The notes under the pieces: generated by a model
Database searches by the model: none
Told to the model about the DNA's origin: nothing
Seen by the model: the letters and a program-made list of their open reading frames with translations, nothing else
Assembly (NCBI GenBank): GCA_001579985.1
Contig: LRSR01003474.1
Span: 1-64,000 of the forward strand
Length of the DNA stretch: 64,000 nt
Direction: 5' to 3'
Origin: Hypsibius dujardini
Taxonomy: Eukaryota; Tardigrada; Eutardigrada; Parachela; Hypsibiidae
In this document: piece by piece, positions 22,201-34,688 of the stretch
How positions within the stretch are numbered: the first letter of the stretch is position 1
Layout: the number at the start of each line of letters is the position of its first letter
Program-made: the position numbers and the translations under genes

Positions 22201-22230
22201 AAAGTCGGCTATATGGCCTAGTATGCTGCT
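22197..22230 (-). repeat. right terminal inverted repeat of Polinton-like element
   Basis: Reverse complement of the left end. The sequence immediately inside has been overtaken by a (CA)n microsatellite (22153-22200), which probably erased any longer terminal repeat. Confidence 0.85.
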
Positions 22231-22236
22231 ATGGCT

Positions 22237-22990
22237 CCAAGATTTGCTAATCCTCCAAGATGACTTTTCCAAGAAAGGATATGTAGCGAGCACAAACGGA
22301 AAGAATGTTATTACTGGTTGTACTGACCAAACATACACTACACCAACAGATTATATAGTACAGAAGACAAGAGACAAGAGAGAAACAAAGTGGCCAAAGG
22401 TAAATGGAAAAACAAAGAAAGTAGCTAATGGAAGACGACAATTAAGACATAATGGACTACTAATGATAATAGTTACTCAATCATATAGCTAGGCGCGACA
22501 GATACATTAACTCTCTGGGAACTGGGTGTTTTGACCCTCCCTTAAAGACGGCGTTGATCATGACTAAGATCATTGCTGTAAAGTGGTGAATGTCATTCTG
22601 CAGGCATGCCTTGTAGACCCACACATATGAGGATGTACGCATATAACACTTTCCCTGCGCGCCAATCAAGCGATGCAATTGGCACCCATACCGTCGTTAG
22701 CGAACTGTAAAAGTATCTTCCGATTTGTGACTAAAACAACCACAGTAATCTCTCACGAGACCTGGATGCCGTTACTACAGAAAATATTGTCAAGTGACAA
22801 AAATAATAATTAAGCTGTAGTTAAATTGCGGATGAGTTAACTCTAGGGCGGCGAAGTCAGCGCTTGTTGAACTACGCGTATGAGCCGGCATCTTAGCTTT
22901 GCCATGATAGGTAACTACCAGGTAAAGGCCATGTGGTACTTGCAGAATATACCAATTGATGAGTCTACTGTGACGGATCTTTGAAATTAT
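22237..22990. other. intergenic
   Basis: No gene or element recognised. Confidence 0.5.
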
Positions 22991-24308
22991 TTACTCCTTT
23001 AAGGTGGAAGAAATGAAGTCCAGCGCTGACGTCGTCCGGGCATAGATCCCCGGAAAGCCTTGTTTAGCACACCCACTAAAAAAAATTATAGAGGTCTTAG
23101 TTATGGACAGATAAAATTGATGTTTCGGTTGCTGTGGATGTATGGAGAAGTAAAAAGTCAGCCTTACTTTCCAAATGAAACGACTCCGACCAGCTTATAG
23201 ACACCGTTCTTATCCGCGCAAACAAACGGTCCACCGCTGTCGCCCTGGCAGGAGTCCTTCCCCACCGACTCAGCACAAACCATGACTGGAGTGATGGTGT
23301 TGGAGTAAGCTCGGCTACACTTTGCCTGATCGGTAATGACCACGTCAACTTGTCTCAGGGTAGCGGTCGCCCTTGCCGCCTTGACCAGAATTCGATCTTG
23401 TTCTTCAATTTCGGACGAATAAATGTTCAGCGCTTCCATTCTAGGCATAAATACAGACCGAGTCGCCGCAGTTGAGCCCCAACCAGTCACCCAACATTTC
23501 TGCCCGACGGGTCCGTCAGCCGTTGTAGCTAAGCAGACTGGTGCAATATCTTTGCTAAATACCATAAGTGAAAAAAAACATGTGAGATATATTAACCATT
23601 TTGTTAAGGAATTTGACGATTAAATTGGAACAAACCTGGCTGGTTTTCAGCATGCAGAAATCGTCAATCGGAGCTGGGCTGTCGGTGTACTTGGGATGGA
23701 TCACCAAGCGGGATATGGTTTGAACGTGGACATCCTGCAGGGTTTGTGATTCCACACGCACGCGGAAACTCGACGCGACAGGGGAGTCGGAGAAAGCCTT
23801 GCGGCAATGTGCAGCTGTCAAGATCCAGTTGTTATTAATCTAAAAATATCTAAAAAATTTTGAAATATTTTATTCTGACCGCTATTAAAGTTTTTCACGT
23901 ACGATTGAGCCTCCGCAAATGTGCGAGCCAGACGCGGTGGTCATCGAGATCTGCCAGGGTCAGCTGTGGGGCGTGGCCACGGTCCCACCAACGATTCGTT
24001 GGACGTTCGGGGGGACGACAGGTTTGCCACAGATGGTGTCGACTTTTGCCGGTTGTTTCTTCAGGGACGCGAAGGGATCGGCATTCATCAGGGACAAGAG
24101 CTCCGACGGCAGTTTTCCGAACTGCTGGAAGTCGAAACCTGAACTTGGGAATGATTCGCTCGGTAGATCTAGAGATACAAAAAAATTCATGCGTTAGGAT
24201 CCCTTTGGGTCTAAGCATACTAAACAAGTAAATAGGATGTGTTGACTCACGAGCGGCATTGATCTAGCCAAATAGAATCAATCCAAACAGAAAAACTAGG
24301 TCCTTCAT
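22991..24308 (-). pseudogene. trypsin-like (S1) secreted serine protease, probable pseudogene
   Basis: Five minus-strand exons: 24308-24251, 24168-23903, 23839-23636, 23554-23168 and 23075-22991. They give a signal peptide (MKDLVFLFGLILFG), a Cys-containing propeptide (VDTICGK), the activation site RIVGG, a His motif (LTAAHC), an Asp motif (IDDFCML), a Ser motif (DSCQGDSGGP, whose leading Asp sets trypsin specificity) and the closing GFPGIYAR. Three faults are visible. There is an in-frame TAG at 24266-24264 inside the signal peptide. There is a TGA at 23962-23960 where relatives have Trp (PHS-W-PWQ). The phase-0 donor after exon 3 does not match the phase needed by the tttag acceptor of exon 4. 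All other splice sites and catalytic motifs are kept, so loss is recent. An assembly error, or alternative splicing at exon 4, is possible. Confidence 0.8.
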
Positions 24309-25127
24309 TTTTGAGAAACAAATCTCTTTTGTAGAGATTTGTGATCAAGAGGCAGAATGGCCTAGTGTTGTGAAACAAAGATAATATTGAAAGAATAAAT
24401 GAATGGTGCTCTGCTGCTGAAACGGTTGGTTGTTTTATAAATACCACTACTTCTTGGACTATCGCTGTGTAGTACGCAGCAGGTATGCGCGCGAGTTTCG
24501 GGTGAATAATTTGAGTGGTCCAATCGTTGTGTGGAAGCAGACCGCCATGTGTGTTTCTTGACGCACACATAGGGGTAAAGGGAGAGTGTAAAGGACTCGT
24601 TATGCTTGAAGTGCACGGGTATGTTCTGGGTGGTAGTGTCGAACGATGCCTACGTCACTGAACCACTCCAACTTGCCACTCGAACCACAAATCCTCACGG
24701 GAAAGGTTTCTTCTGCAATAGCATTCTAGAGGAAGAGGAAAAGGTCAAATCTATTAGCAATTATCAAATGAATCTCATACTATATTCTGACATCTGTCAA
24801 AATATGGTAAGCTTAACCGGTGGTAGATTGAAAAATGGACCAATCGAATCGTTCCCCCCCCCGCGTCTAAAATGACTTTCCGGGGGAGGGGGGAATTTTA
24901 GTTTATTGTATGTTGAAGCTTGCCGCCTGGGCCGAGGGTAGCAGAGAATTGTTTACCACCTCCTACAGCAGTCTTGCCATCCCCATTCGGGTGGACCTCA
25001 ATCTCCACTGAGCAAAACAATTGTTTACGAGCTGAGCTCTCTCTCCAAAATGATTTATGATGCTGAAGGGCACTTGACTTTCAAGGTAAAAAATTTAAAT
25101 TGCCTTCAAATGCTAAAATCATGTGGT
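24309..25127. other. intergenic
   Basis: No gene seen. A C-run (24856-24863) and a G-run (24883-24892) flank a short A/T-rich stretch. Confidence 0.5.
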
Positions 25128-25854
25128 CAAAGAAAGGACTCACACACACCAACGGTGCGTCGAATTTGTCGCAGCCTTTGTTTCGCAGCAATCATCAAGA
25201 CTCTCAGTTGGCTGATGAAAAGCATTGGTAAGAAGACTGTTCCCATCAACATTTCCGAAATCTCCGCTCCGACACCCGCCGGTGAGAAATGCTTATTCCC
25301 CGAACATCTGTCTACCGTAATGTCCTTCCAGTAGACGATGTACTTTGACACCGATATACCCGCGGGCACTACGAAGGTTGAAATAATCCCGGCTTTCAGG
25401 GCTTTCCGTTTCGTGATGGTGGTACGGTATTTGATGGCAAATTCGACGTAGAGCCAACGGTCCAAGTTATCGCAACGTTTGCTAGGATTGACGCTGAGGT
25501 TGTTTAGAATAACACGGCTATGCCGAACAATTGAGTGAGGAAGTAGTTCAACGGGGTAAGGGTGATGTAGCGCAGCGGAACGGAGGAAGCAAGTGCCATG
25601 CCTGTCAGGAGTACCGCGATGACCAGGCAGATGTGGAGGAAAATGTAAGGGTCCTTGTTGCACCAGAATGCGAAGATAAAGAGGTTGAAGATTTGTGTGG
25701 AGTATATAGTTGTACTGAATGCAATGGGAGGTAGCTGGATTTCCATCCATTATGCAGGCGTTATGGGTGGACACGGGGCAAGGCTAGTCCGGTTCCCCAC
25801 TGTCCCATTTTGGAATATGATTTCAGCTGTAGTGTTGATCGCTGAATGATTCAT
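25128..25854 (-). pseudogene. rhodopsin-like GPCR, array copy A (pseudogene, first exon only)
   Basis: Homologous to the intact copy at 27924-29131 from the N-terminal glycosylated leader (NHSAINTTAE, FQNGTVGNRT) through TM5 (FLPMLFISQLRVL). Lesions: a GAA-to-TAA change just before WMEIQLP, and a frame change near 25504 in TM3, so TM1-3 and TM3-5 lie in different frames. The conserved LDRW motif after TM3 is present. The second exon (TM6-TM7) is not found downstream, so the copy is also 3'-truncated. It is the leftmost and most decayed full first exon in the array. Confidence 0.82.
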
Positions 25855-26999
25855 CTTCCTCTTCCCGGCAGCAATCAGGACACCCAATTGGTGTGTTTCA
25901 AATACAATTACACCTATTTCACATGCAGAATCGTGATCTTATCTAGAATTGTAATTTATACGCGTGATGTGACTGGAAACTTCACTTTATCTTTACCAAA
26001 ATGTCAGCCGATACTTCAGCAGCAGTTTCTTCAAGGGCGTGTTTAGTGAAGTAATGGCATAATATAGTTTAAACAGCTGTAGCCAAGTCATAACTAAACT
26101 ATTAAGGAGAAATTATGAAGGTGGGTCGTCAATTTCAAAGTAGGATTAATAGAGAAAGAGAAGCGCGAATAAAAGACATAACGTGCCGGCTAATTAAAAG
26201 TATTTTGTCACATATGGGAAAGTGGTCTCGACATTAAGACGGTTTTAGTTATGGCTTTACAAGGTCTAGTTTTATTTTACTTACATATAGGTGTGGCCGA
26301 ATCAACGCCGTGATAATTGATAAGTTGTGATTGTGCAAATCGCAAATGGTCTAGCCATCTTCTTGGTTGAAAGTTAAGCGGCGCGTGCAGATAATCCCGT
26401 TTATTTTAAGTTGGTGATGGATGAGCAGGCTGAAAGCACGTTTGATTTCTCCACTTATCTACTGCACAATCTATGACGCTTGTTTTTGGCAAAACAGAAT
26501 GCTACTTTGACCAGCGATTTACTTGTTAACTTGAGCATGATCAGCCAGTCACGCGAATTGCGCCTGGCTTTACCAAACGCTTTCCTGTGCGTCCCTTAAT
26601 TCTGGAAATTCCCTAAATAGAGAGAAAATATCCAGGCCCGTTACAGTCGTTAGCAAATGAATTTGCATGAGCGTACGCCCGCCCAAGCACCACAGACATA
26701 CACGGGAAGTGACCTGAATGGTGCTTTGAGCTTCAACAATTGAGCGAAAATTAGTCAATGCTAAAAGAACACTTATCGCAAAACTGGAAGGCTAATTCCG
26801 TAGGACAGACATTGGTGGATGCATAAATGATGCTCGTCTGCTGGTGCGGCTCGCTAGGCTCGAATTTCTTCCGTGACGGGCGGGGGGGGGGAGCAACGGT
26901 CCGGTCAACCCAAAAGTCAATCTACCATTGCATTTTATGAATTAAATGATTACTTTTGCCCTTTGAAATTCTCATCATTTTGATGATGAAAGTTAGGGG
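25855..26999. repeat. duplicated 5' flank of GPCR copy A
   Basis: The stretch 25860-26420 matches the 5' flanks of copies B (29130-29700) and C (33120-33650), including gtttaaacagctgtag and gtggccgaatcaacgccgtg. No gene is seen, and 26760-26999 holds only a G-run at 26881-26891. Confidence 0.7.
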
Positions 27000-29900
27000 A
27001 ATAATTTTTCTTTCTAACTGGTTTGGCCGTTTTACGGCCGCTTTATGTTCTGGAAATTGCTCATATACCATGAAGGACGCTAGCCGTAAACCTTACCCCA
27101 TGCCCAAACACTTGCCCTAATTAATCATAGGAAGTTACGATGAAAAATACCGATTTTGGAGGCTGTTTTACTTCTTTTTCACGGACTGCAAGCGAAACCA
27201 ATCATCCGCGTATACACTGCTGCAGCACAGCAAAGGTGACGGTGATGGTCCCGAACCGCACAGTTACTGTTACCGCAACCGCCAGCGCTTGTGAACAAAC
27301 TCTTTTACTAATAGATTAGTCGTGTCTGAGGGTGTGACTCATGTGTACATGTCCATTCATCTTCCGATCTATACACAAAGACCGGAACTGTAGTTTGAAC
27401 TGTCCCCCTTCGCTTTGTCTAGTTCTTGCATTTTCAGTCTAATTGTAAAAATAGTGAAACAGTAAAGTTTGCAACCATCTAAAACTACTCCCGCAAGAGT
27501 TCTTGGTGTACAGTAATTGAGAAGACGCATCATACCAATCCAAACCTAAAGAATTAAAAATCAGGAAATTAAGAAGAGTATCAAAGTACAAAGTGACAAA
27601 CGGGGTTGATTAGTTATCCAAGGGTTAGCGGAACCCCTGTTCGTATAACATCTTCGTTCGCGTAAGGGCGTTCTTCCTCTGTCGAACCCGCGGCAAGCAT
27701 CTCCACAAACAAGATAAGAGAAAGCGCAACTAACACAGTTATCTACAGAATAATTACGCAAAAAAGAATGAAAAAGTAGGTCTGGAAGAGTTCCAGGCGT
27801 TGTCAGAGTCTGCTCAACCACACACCACAACCACTTTTTCAAAAAGAAGTGGGCAACCTGCTCGGCAAATCAATGGGTCAAAATCGGTGTTCACTTGAGC
27901 TCCGAAAGCAGTATAAGCAGAGATCAAGGTCTTTTGGGTTGATTGCTAATAATGGGATGCATCGCAAGACCCGGATGAGGCGCCACCACCGCACGCAATT
28001 GTCGAACGAATCGAAGCACGGCGTTGCGGTAGTTGTGCCAAAAGAACAAGTAGATGACTGGTGAGGCGCAGTGCTGTATGAAGGTGATGTATAATGTGAG
28101 ACGTCCGGATGATACACTCACTCGAATGATCGAGTGTTGAACCAACATCGATTGCAAATAACGTGGTACGTGGGAAATCAGCCCCAAGAATACGATAGCC
28201 ATACTCCCCAAGAAAGAGCTCCAGACAATCCCAACAACCAAGCACACTGGAAGGACTGCAACAGGGCCTGGATCGAGATAACCAACAAAAGTCTGATAAA
28301 AAAACTGAAACTAAATAATAATGTAAATTCGTTTGAAAAAATGTACTTGATTGTTTAAAGCCTAATATAATGATCAAACGTTAATTACGAACACCTCGGC
28401 TTAAACTTACCTACGCCCGCAGGTCGTTGAGCATGCTGATAACGTCGCAGCTGGTGCCGTGTTGCAATCACCAAGATTCTCATTTGACTCAGAAACAGCA
28501 ATGGTAAATATATCGGTCCTATCATCGCCTCCGAGATCTCAGCCCCAATACCTTTCGGTGAGAAGTGCTTTAAACCCGTGCAGGGTGTCCAAGTCATGTC
28601 CTCCCAATACACAACAAATTTCGGAACAGCCAGCACCAATGGTAACACGAAGGTTGAAATGATCCCAACTAATAGAGCTTTCCTCTGTGAAATGGTCGTG
28701 CGGTACCAAATGGCAAACTCGACGGAAAGCCAACGGTCCAAGCTGATGGCAAAATTTGCTAAGATGGATGCACTGTGCGCATAGAGCAAAAGTGCGATAC
28801 CAAGAAGTTGATTGACAAAAATGTTGACAGGCGTTCGGGCAACGAAGCGGAGGGGGATGGATGAGGCGACCGATAGACCGGCTAAGAGAGATGCCACCGC
28901 CAAACAAATGTGGAGAAAAATGTAGGGCTCTTTGTTACGCCACAGTGCGAAGATGATAAGATTGAAGACCTGTGCGGTGATCATGGTGAAGCTGAGTGCA
29001 ATGGTAGGTAGCTGGATTTCCATCCATTCTGCAGGCGTTATGCCAGGACACGGAGCAGGGCTAGTCCTGTTCCCCACTGTCCCATTTTGGAATTTGATTG
29101 CAGCTGTAGTGTTGATCACTGAATGACTCATCTTCGTCTTCCCGACAGTAAACAGGACACCCAGTTAGTGCGTTTCAAACACAACTCCACCTATCTCACG
29201 TGCAAAACTATGATCTTAATTAAAATTGTAATTTGTACCCGGGATGTGACTGGAAACTTTAATTTATCTGTACCAAAATAGCAGCCGATACTTCAGCAGA
29301 AGTTCTTCAAAAGCGTGTTCAGTGAAGCAATGGCATAATAAAGTTTAAACAGCTGTAGTCACGTCACAACCAAACTATTCTAGAAATTATGAAGGTCGGT
29401 CATCGGTTTCAGAATAAGATTGTTAGAGGAAGAAAGGGCGAATAAAAGACGTAACGGTCCCAACTAATCAAAAGTGTTTTATCATGTATGAGGAAGTGGT
29501 CCCGATAATAAGATGTTTCAGTTATGCCTTTACAAGATCCAGTTTTATAATACCTCCATATAGGTGTGGCCGAATCAACGCCGTGAGATCTGATAAGCTT
29601 TGCATCTGCAAATCGCAATTGGCGTAGCCAGATTTTTTGTTGAAAGACAAGTGGCACGCGCGGAAAATTCCATTTATTTTAATTTGGTGAGGGATGAGCA
29701 AGTGCCTGAGATAATGAGTTTTTCGGTATTGTGCAAGGTCATCTTCTTCCGGTCGCCGCTGGTAAATTTAATACGTTGTCCTTGCTGAAAGCCATGGGAT
29801 AACAATGTATGAATGGATATGTAAGGAGAGTTATACGGATAGATATTAGGTAGCGTTGAGTTACCGGAAACAATCTGTTGCATGCCACGATTCAAATGAC

Positions 29901-30860
29901 ACCTGAAGTGTGATTAATTGATCGGTTAATGGAAGTGACCTTTGTGCGTTTAATGTCTGAGTTTTGGCAAAACAGCAAATATTTCAACATATCTCGCTAG
30001 TATTAGATCCTGGAAGGAAATGTCTCAATTGAATCAGAAATTGATCAAAAATAAAAATAGACTAAGTGTAATGTGGCGAGCGAGATGTCACTAGCGAGAT
30101 GTCTGTTGATGGCTTTCCGTAGGCGCACATCTGACTTGGAAGTATGGCTGGAGTTCGTTTAGCGAATTAGAAGAGGCGCCATTCATTATATGAAGGACTG
30201 TGTCTAATAGCAAATAGGAATGGCTACATGATGAAGTATTACTTTCGGGAATAGAATTACCATATGGGATGCCAACAACCGAATGGGTTTGTGAAGATCT
30301 ATGTAACGGATTTGCTGTAAGAGGTGCTACTGATAACATGAGTCACAGAACAAGGCTAGAGAGTAATCGAAGTGGGAGTCGAGTAAAAATCGCTTATGCG
30401 TCTGAAACTAACTGTTAGACCGTATGGAACAATGATAGAAAGGCCGCCTTTCAGCGCAACCCAACCGTCACACTGTCTAGACACAACGAAAACAAGCTAC
30501 TTAACTGTAAACTTGAAAACTCTTTCGTGCGATGTCTCTTTGCTTTGCTTTGAAGCAGCGTATCCGTCCGTTTGTGAAAGCTTCACCTTACCAGTCCTAC
30601 CAACACGAAGTTGACGTTCCTATTTATCTCCCCTAATCGCTCAACACATTAGCATTCGTGCGTGAAGGCTGCTTTTGATCGAAAATTTTCAAATCTTCTC
30701 ACATGTTTACAAATGACTTCCCACGCGCAGAATTATGCGCGATAACAAGCAACCTACATCCGGTACATGGACGAGTTGAATTGAATGAAATCGTTGTCGA
30801 GAATTGCAAAGTTACCAATGTGCTGTGCAATAAGAGCAAAGTTTTGAAGAGCATGGAAAA
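27000..30860. repeat. segmental duplication unit containing GPCR copy B
   Basis: Non-coding landmarks repeat in the next unit: 27070-27500 matches 31050-31480 (ccgtaaaccttaccccatg, aaataccgattttgga), and 30100-30860 matches 33830-34640 (ggcgcacatctgacttgg). GPCR starts are 3,993 bp apart. By eye the identity is roughly 85-90 percent with small indels. Apart from the GPCR no gene is seen. Confidence 0.8.
27924..29131 (-). CDS. rhodopsin-like (class A) GPCR, array copy B (intact)
   Basis: Two exons, 29131-28415 and 28304-27924, join in phase 0 (donor gtaggt, acceptor tttcag) to 365 residues. The N-terminus carries N-glycosylation sites (NTT, NGT, NRT). Seven hydrophobic segments follow: TM1 IQLPTIALSFTMITAQVFN, TM2 IFLHICLAVASLLAGLSVA, TM3 with LDRW in place of DRY, TM4 ALLVGIISTFVLPLVLAV, TM5 PIYLPLLFLSQM, TM6 VCLVVGIVWSSFLG and TM7 CASPVIYLFFW, which is the NPxxY position. 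A Cys in the second extracellular loop (WTPCTG) is kept. The C-tail is short and basic. It is the only copy of the four-member array without lesions and so probably the functional one. Ligand is unknown, and the N-terminus resembles no known hormone receptor I can name. Confidence 0.85.
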
Positions 30861-31891
30861 TAATATTCGAAAATAAATTCGATCGGAAAGGATGTCCTGT
30901 TTTCAGGGTGGTAGGTTGTCTAAGTTGCGAGGTATTGCCTGGCTCGATTGAAGAGCTACCACCGCACGCAATCGTCGAAAGAGTCGATGCACAGCCTTAC
31001 AGTAGTTGGGCCAAAAGAGCAGGTGTATATCCAATCAATTGCTGATATACCAAGAAGGACGTTAACCGTAAACCTTACCCCATGCGCAAACACTTGCCCT
31101 AATTAATCATAGGAAATTACGATGAAAAATACCGATTTTGGAAGCTGCTTTACTTCTTTTCCACGGACTGCAAGCGAAACCAATTGCCAGCCTATCCACT
31201 GCTGCTGCACAGCAACGGTGACGATGACAGTCCCAAACCGCACTGTTACTGGTAGCGTAACCGCCAGCGCTTGAGAACAGACTCTTTTACTGACAGATTA
31301 GCCGTGAATGAGTGTTTGACCCATGTGTACATGTCCATTCATCTTCCGATCAATATACGAAGACTGGAACTGTAGTTTGAACTGTCCCCGTTTTGTTTAG
31401 TCTTGAATTTTCAGTCTAATTGTAAACAATAGTGAAACAGTAAAGTTTGTAAAGTACAGTAACTGAAAGGATACATCATACCACTCCAAACTTATTGATC
31501 TAAAAATCAGAAAATTAAGAAGATTATCAAAGTACAAAGTGACAGACAGATTTGATCAGTTGTTCAAGGGTTAGCTGAACCCCAGCTCGCATAACACCTT
31601 CGTTCGCGTAGGGGCATTTTTTCTCTATCTAACCCGCGGCAAGAATCTCCACAAGCAAGTTCGAAGAAAGCGCAACCAATACAGTTATCTAAAGAGTAGT
31701 TACGCAAAAAAAACTGTTAGTTAAACAAATTAATGTAGATCTCAAAGGGTTCCATGCGTTGTCAGAATCTGCTTTATCATACAATAAAATCTCTTTTCAA
31801 AAAGGAGCGGGCAACTTGCTCAGCAAATCAATTAACGAAAATTGGTGTCCACATGAGCTACGAAAGCAGTATGAGCAGGGATCAAGATCTT
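29132..31891. other. intergenic between GPCR copies B and C
   Basis: Only duplicated flanking sequence is recognised (see the segmental duplication entries). No independent gene. Confidence 0.6.
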
Positions 31892-34640
31892 TTATGTTGG
31901 TTGGCTGCTTGTGTTGGGATGTATCGCAGGAATCGGATGAGGCCTCACCACCGCACGTAGTCTTCGAATGAATCTACGCACGGCGTTACGGTATTTGGGC
32001 CAAAAGAACGAGTAGATAACGGGTGAGGCACAGTGCTGTATAAAGATCATGAATGTTGTGAGACGTCTGGATGACTGGTTTACATTCAATCGAATAATCG
32101 AGTGTTCCATCAGCACCGATTGCAAAAATCTTGGTACGTGGGAAATCAGTGCCAAGAATACGATAGCCATGCTCCCCAAGAAAGAGCTCCAAAAAATTCC
32201 AATTGGAAGAACTCCAACAGGGCCTTCAACGCCTGAAACGAGATAACCAACAACAATCTGATAAAAAAACTGCATTTATGTGATAGTGCGTGCTCGTTTC
32301 AGGAAAGATACTCGATTACGAAATACCAGTTATAATAATCGTATGAATGAATGAAAAATTGTGTACGGAAGGCTTTATTTAATAAACGTTAATTATGAAA
32401 ACCTCGACCTAAACGTACCCACGCTCACAGTGTGCTGATTACGTCGCAGCCGGTGCCGTGTTGCAATCATCAGGATTCTCATTTGACTCAGAAACAGCAA
32501 CGGTAAAAATATCGGTCCCATCATCACCTCCGAGATCTCAGCTCCAATACCTCTTGGCAAGAAGTGCTAAATACCCGTGCAGGGTGTCCAAATCATGTTC
32601 TCCCAATACACAACAAATCTCGGAACAGCTAGCACCAGTGGTAACACGAAGCTTGAAAAGATCCCAACGAACAGAATTTTCTTCTGTGAAATGGTCGTGC
32701 GGTACCAAATGGCAAACTCGACGGAAAGCCAACGGTCCAAGCTGATGGCAAAATTCGCTAAGATGGATGCACTGTTTGCGTAGAACAGAACTGCAATACC
32801 GAGAAATATATTGACAAAAATGTTGACAGGCGTTCGGGCAACGAAGCGGAGGGGGATGGATGAGGCGACCGAAAGACCGGCTAAGAGAGATGCCACCGCC
32901 AAACAAATATGGAAAAAAATGTAGGGCTCTTTGTTACGCCACAGTACGAAGATGATAAGGTTGAAGACCTGTGCGGTGATCATGGTGGAGCTGATTGCAA
33001 TGGTAGGTAGCTGGATTTCCATCCATTCTGTAGGCTTCATAGGTGGACACGGGACAAGGTTTGTCGTATTCCTCATTGTGCCGTTTTGGAATTCAGCTGT
33101 TCTATTAATTACTGAATGATTCATTTTCGTCTTCCCAGCAATAACCAGGGCACCCAGTTGGTAGGTCAGCAGTTTCTTCAATGGCGTTTTCAGTGAAGTT
33201 ATGGCATAATAAAGTTTAAACAGCAATAGCTACGTCACAACTAAACTATTCTAGAAATGTTGAAAGTAGGTCATCGGTTGCAAAGTAAGATTGTTAGAGA
33301 AAGAAAAGCGCGAGTAAAATGCATAACGGTGCCAGCTAATTCAAAGTACTTTATCATATATGGGAAAGTGGTCTCGACCTTGAGATGATTTCAGTTATGG
33401 CTTTACAAGGTCTAGTTTTATAATACCTACATATAGGTGTGGCCGAATCATCGCCGTGAGATCTGATAAGCCTTGCATGTGCAGATTGCAATTGGCGTAG
33501 CCAGATTTTTTGTTGAAAGACAAGTGGCACGCGCGGAAAATTCCATTTATTTCAATTTGGTGAGGGATGAGCAAGTGCCTGAGATAATGAGTTTTTCGGA
33601 ATTGTGCAAGGTCATCTTCTTCCGGTCGCCGCTGGTAAATCCAATAAGTTGTTACTGCTGAAAGCCATGGGATAACAATGGATGAGTGAATATAATATGT
33701 AGGACTTACCGGGTACAAACTTACTTTTTGAAAAATATTTACAAATTGCCGTGGTCGTGCGCGTCAGTCGTTACAAGAATCTGATGACGCTTTAATGTAG
33801 CAAATTCAATAGTCACCAGCAAAATGTTTGTTTATGGCTTTTCCTAGGCGCACATCTGACTTGGAAGTATGGCTGGAGTTCGTTTAGCGATTTACACCAA
33901 GCGCCTTTCGTTATTTGAATGATTGTGTGTAATAACAAACCAGAATGGCTACGTATTGAACTATTACTTTCGAGAGTGGGATGACCATATGGAATGCGGA
34001 CAACCGAATAGGTTTCTGAAGTTATGTAACGGATTTGCCGCAAGAGGTGCTACTGATAACACGAGTCACAGAACATGGCTTGAAAATACTCGAAGTGGGA
34101 GTCAAGTTAAAATCACTTATGGGTATGAAACTAACTGTGAGGCCACATGAAACATAGGGTGCTTTTCAGCCCGACCCAACTGTCACACTGTTTAGACACA
34201 ACGAAAATAAGCTACTTAACTGTAACCTTGAAAACTCGTTCGTGCGATGTCTCTGTCCTTTGCTTCGAAGCAGCGTATCCGTCGATTTGTAAAAGCTTCT
34301 CCTTAATCAACCCGACCGAGCACGGATTTCACGTTCCTACTTTTCTCCCTAATTTCCTGACACAACAGCAATCGTGTGTGAAGATGCTCTCCTTTTGATA
34401 GAGTTCTTTTCTTTATTTTTCAAAATTTTCAAAATTTTCAAATCGTCTCACATGTTTACAATTGAGTTCTCACGCACAAATTTATGCACGAGAACAGGCA
34501 ATCCACATCCGGTTTTCATGGGCAAATTGAGTTGAATGAAATCGTTTTCGAGAATCGCATGGTGGCCATTGTACTATGCGATAACATTGTTTTGAAGCGC
34601 ATGGAAAATTAAATTCGAAATTAAATTTGAGGTCGGAAAG
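31050..34640. repeat. segmental duplication unit containing GPCR copy C
   Basis: Tandem counterpart of 27000-30860 in the same orientation. The unit is somewhat shorter through internal deletions between 33190 and 33830. Confidence 0.8.
31892..33124 (-). pseudogene. rhodopsin-like GPCR, array copy C (one premature stop)
   Basis: Exons 33124-32429 and 32269-31892 splice in phase 0 (donor gtgagc, acceptor atgcag) to a full seven-TM receptor, except that the Lys codon of the CTGxKHF motif in the loop before TM5 is TAG (32569-32567). The rest is open, including LDRW, SPVIYSFFW and the glycosylated N-terminus. The single lesion suggests recent inactivation, a polymorphic null allele or a sequencing error. 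It is closest to copy B, and both lie in the same duplicated segment type. Confidence 0.82.
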
Positions 34641-34688
34641 GATGTCCTGTTTTCAAATCGGTAGATTGCCTACGTTGGGAGGTGTTGC

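Larger units (their letters stand above)
12474..22230. mobile_element. Polinton-like (Maverick/adintovirus-like) element, fossil, 9.76 kb
   Basis: Bounded by inverted repeats 12474-12507 and 22197-22230, 33 of 34 bases identical and starting with AG as Polintons do. They are flanked by ATGGTT (12468-12473) and ATGGCT (22231-22236), a 6-bp target duplication with one difference, the size Polintons make. Parts seen, mostly on the minus strand: core-type small protein, packaging ATPase and protein-primed DNA polymerase B with its N-terminal zinc region. Between them on the plus strand lie an unknown frame and a TBP homologue. I see no integrase, capsid proteins or protease, and the length is about half that of a full Polinton, so this is a reduced or partly deleted copy. 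It is broken, with at least several interruptions of its frames, some of which may be introns. Age is moderate: ends nearly identical, genes decayed. Confidence 0.82.
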
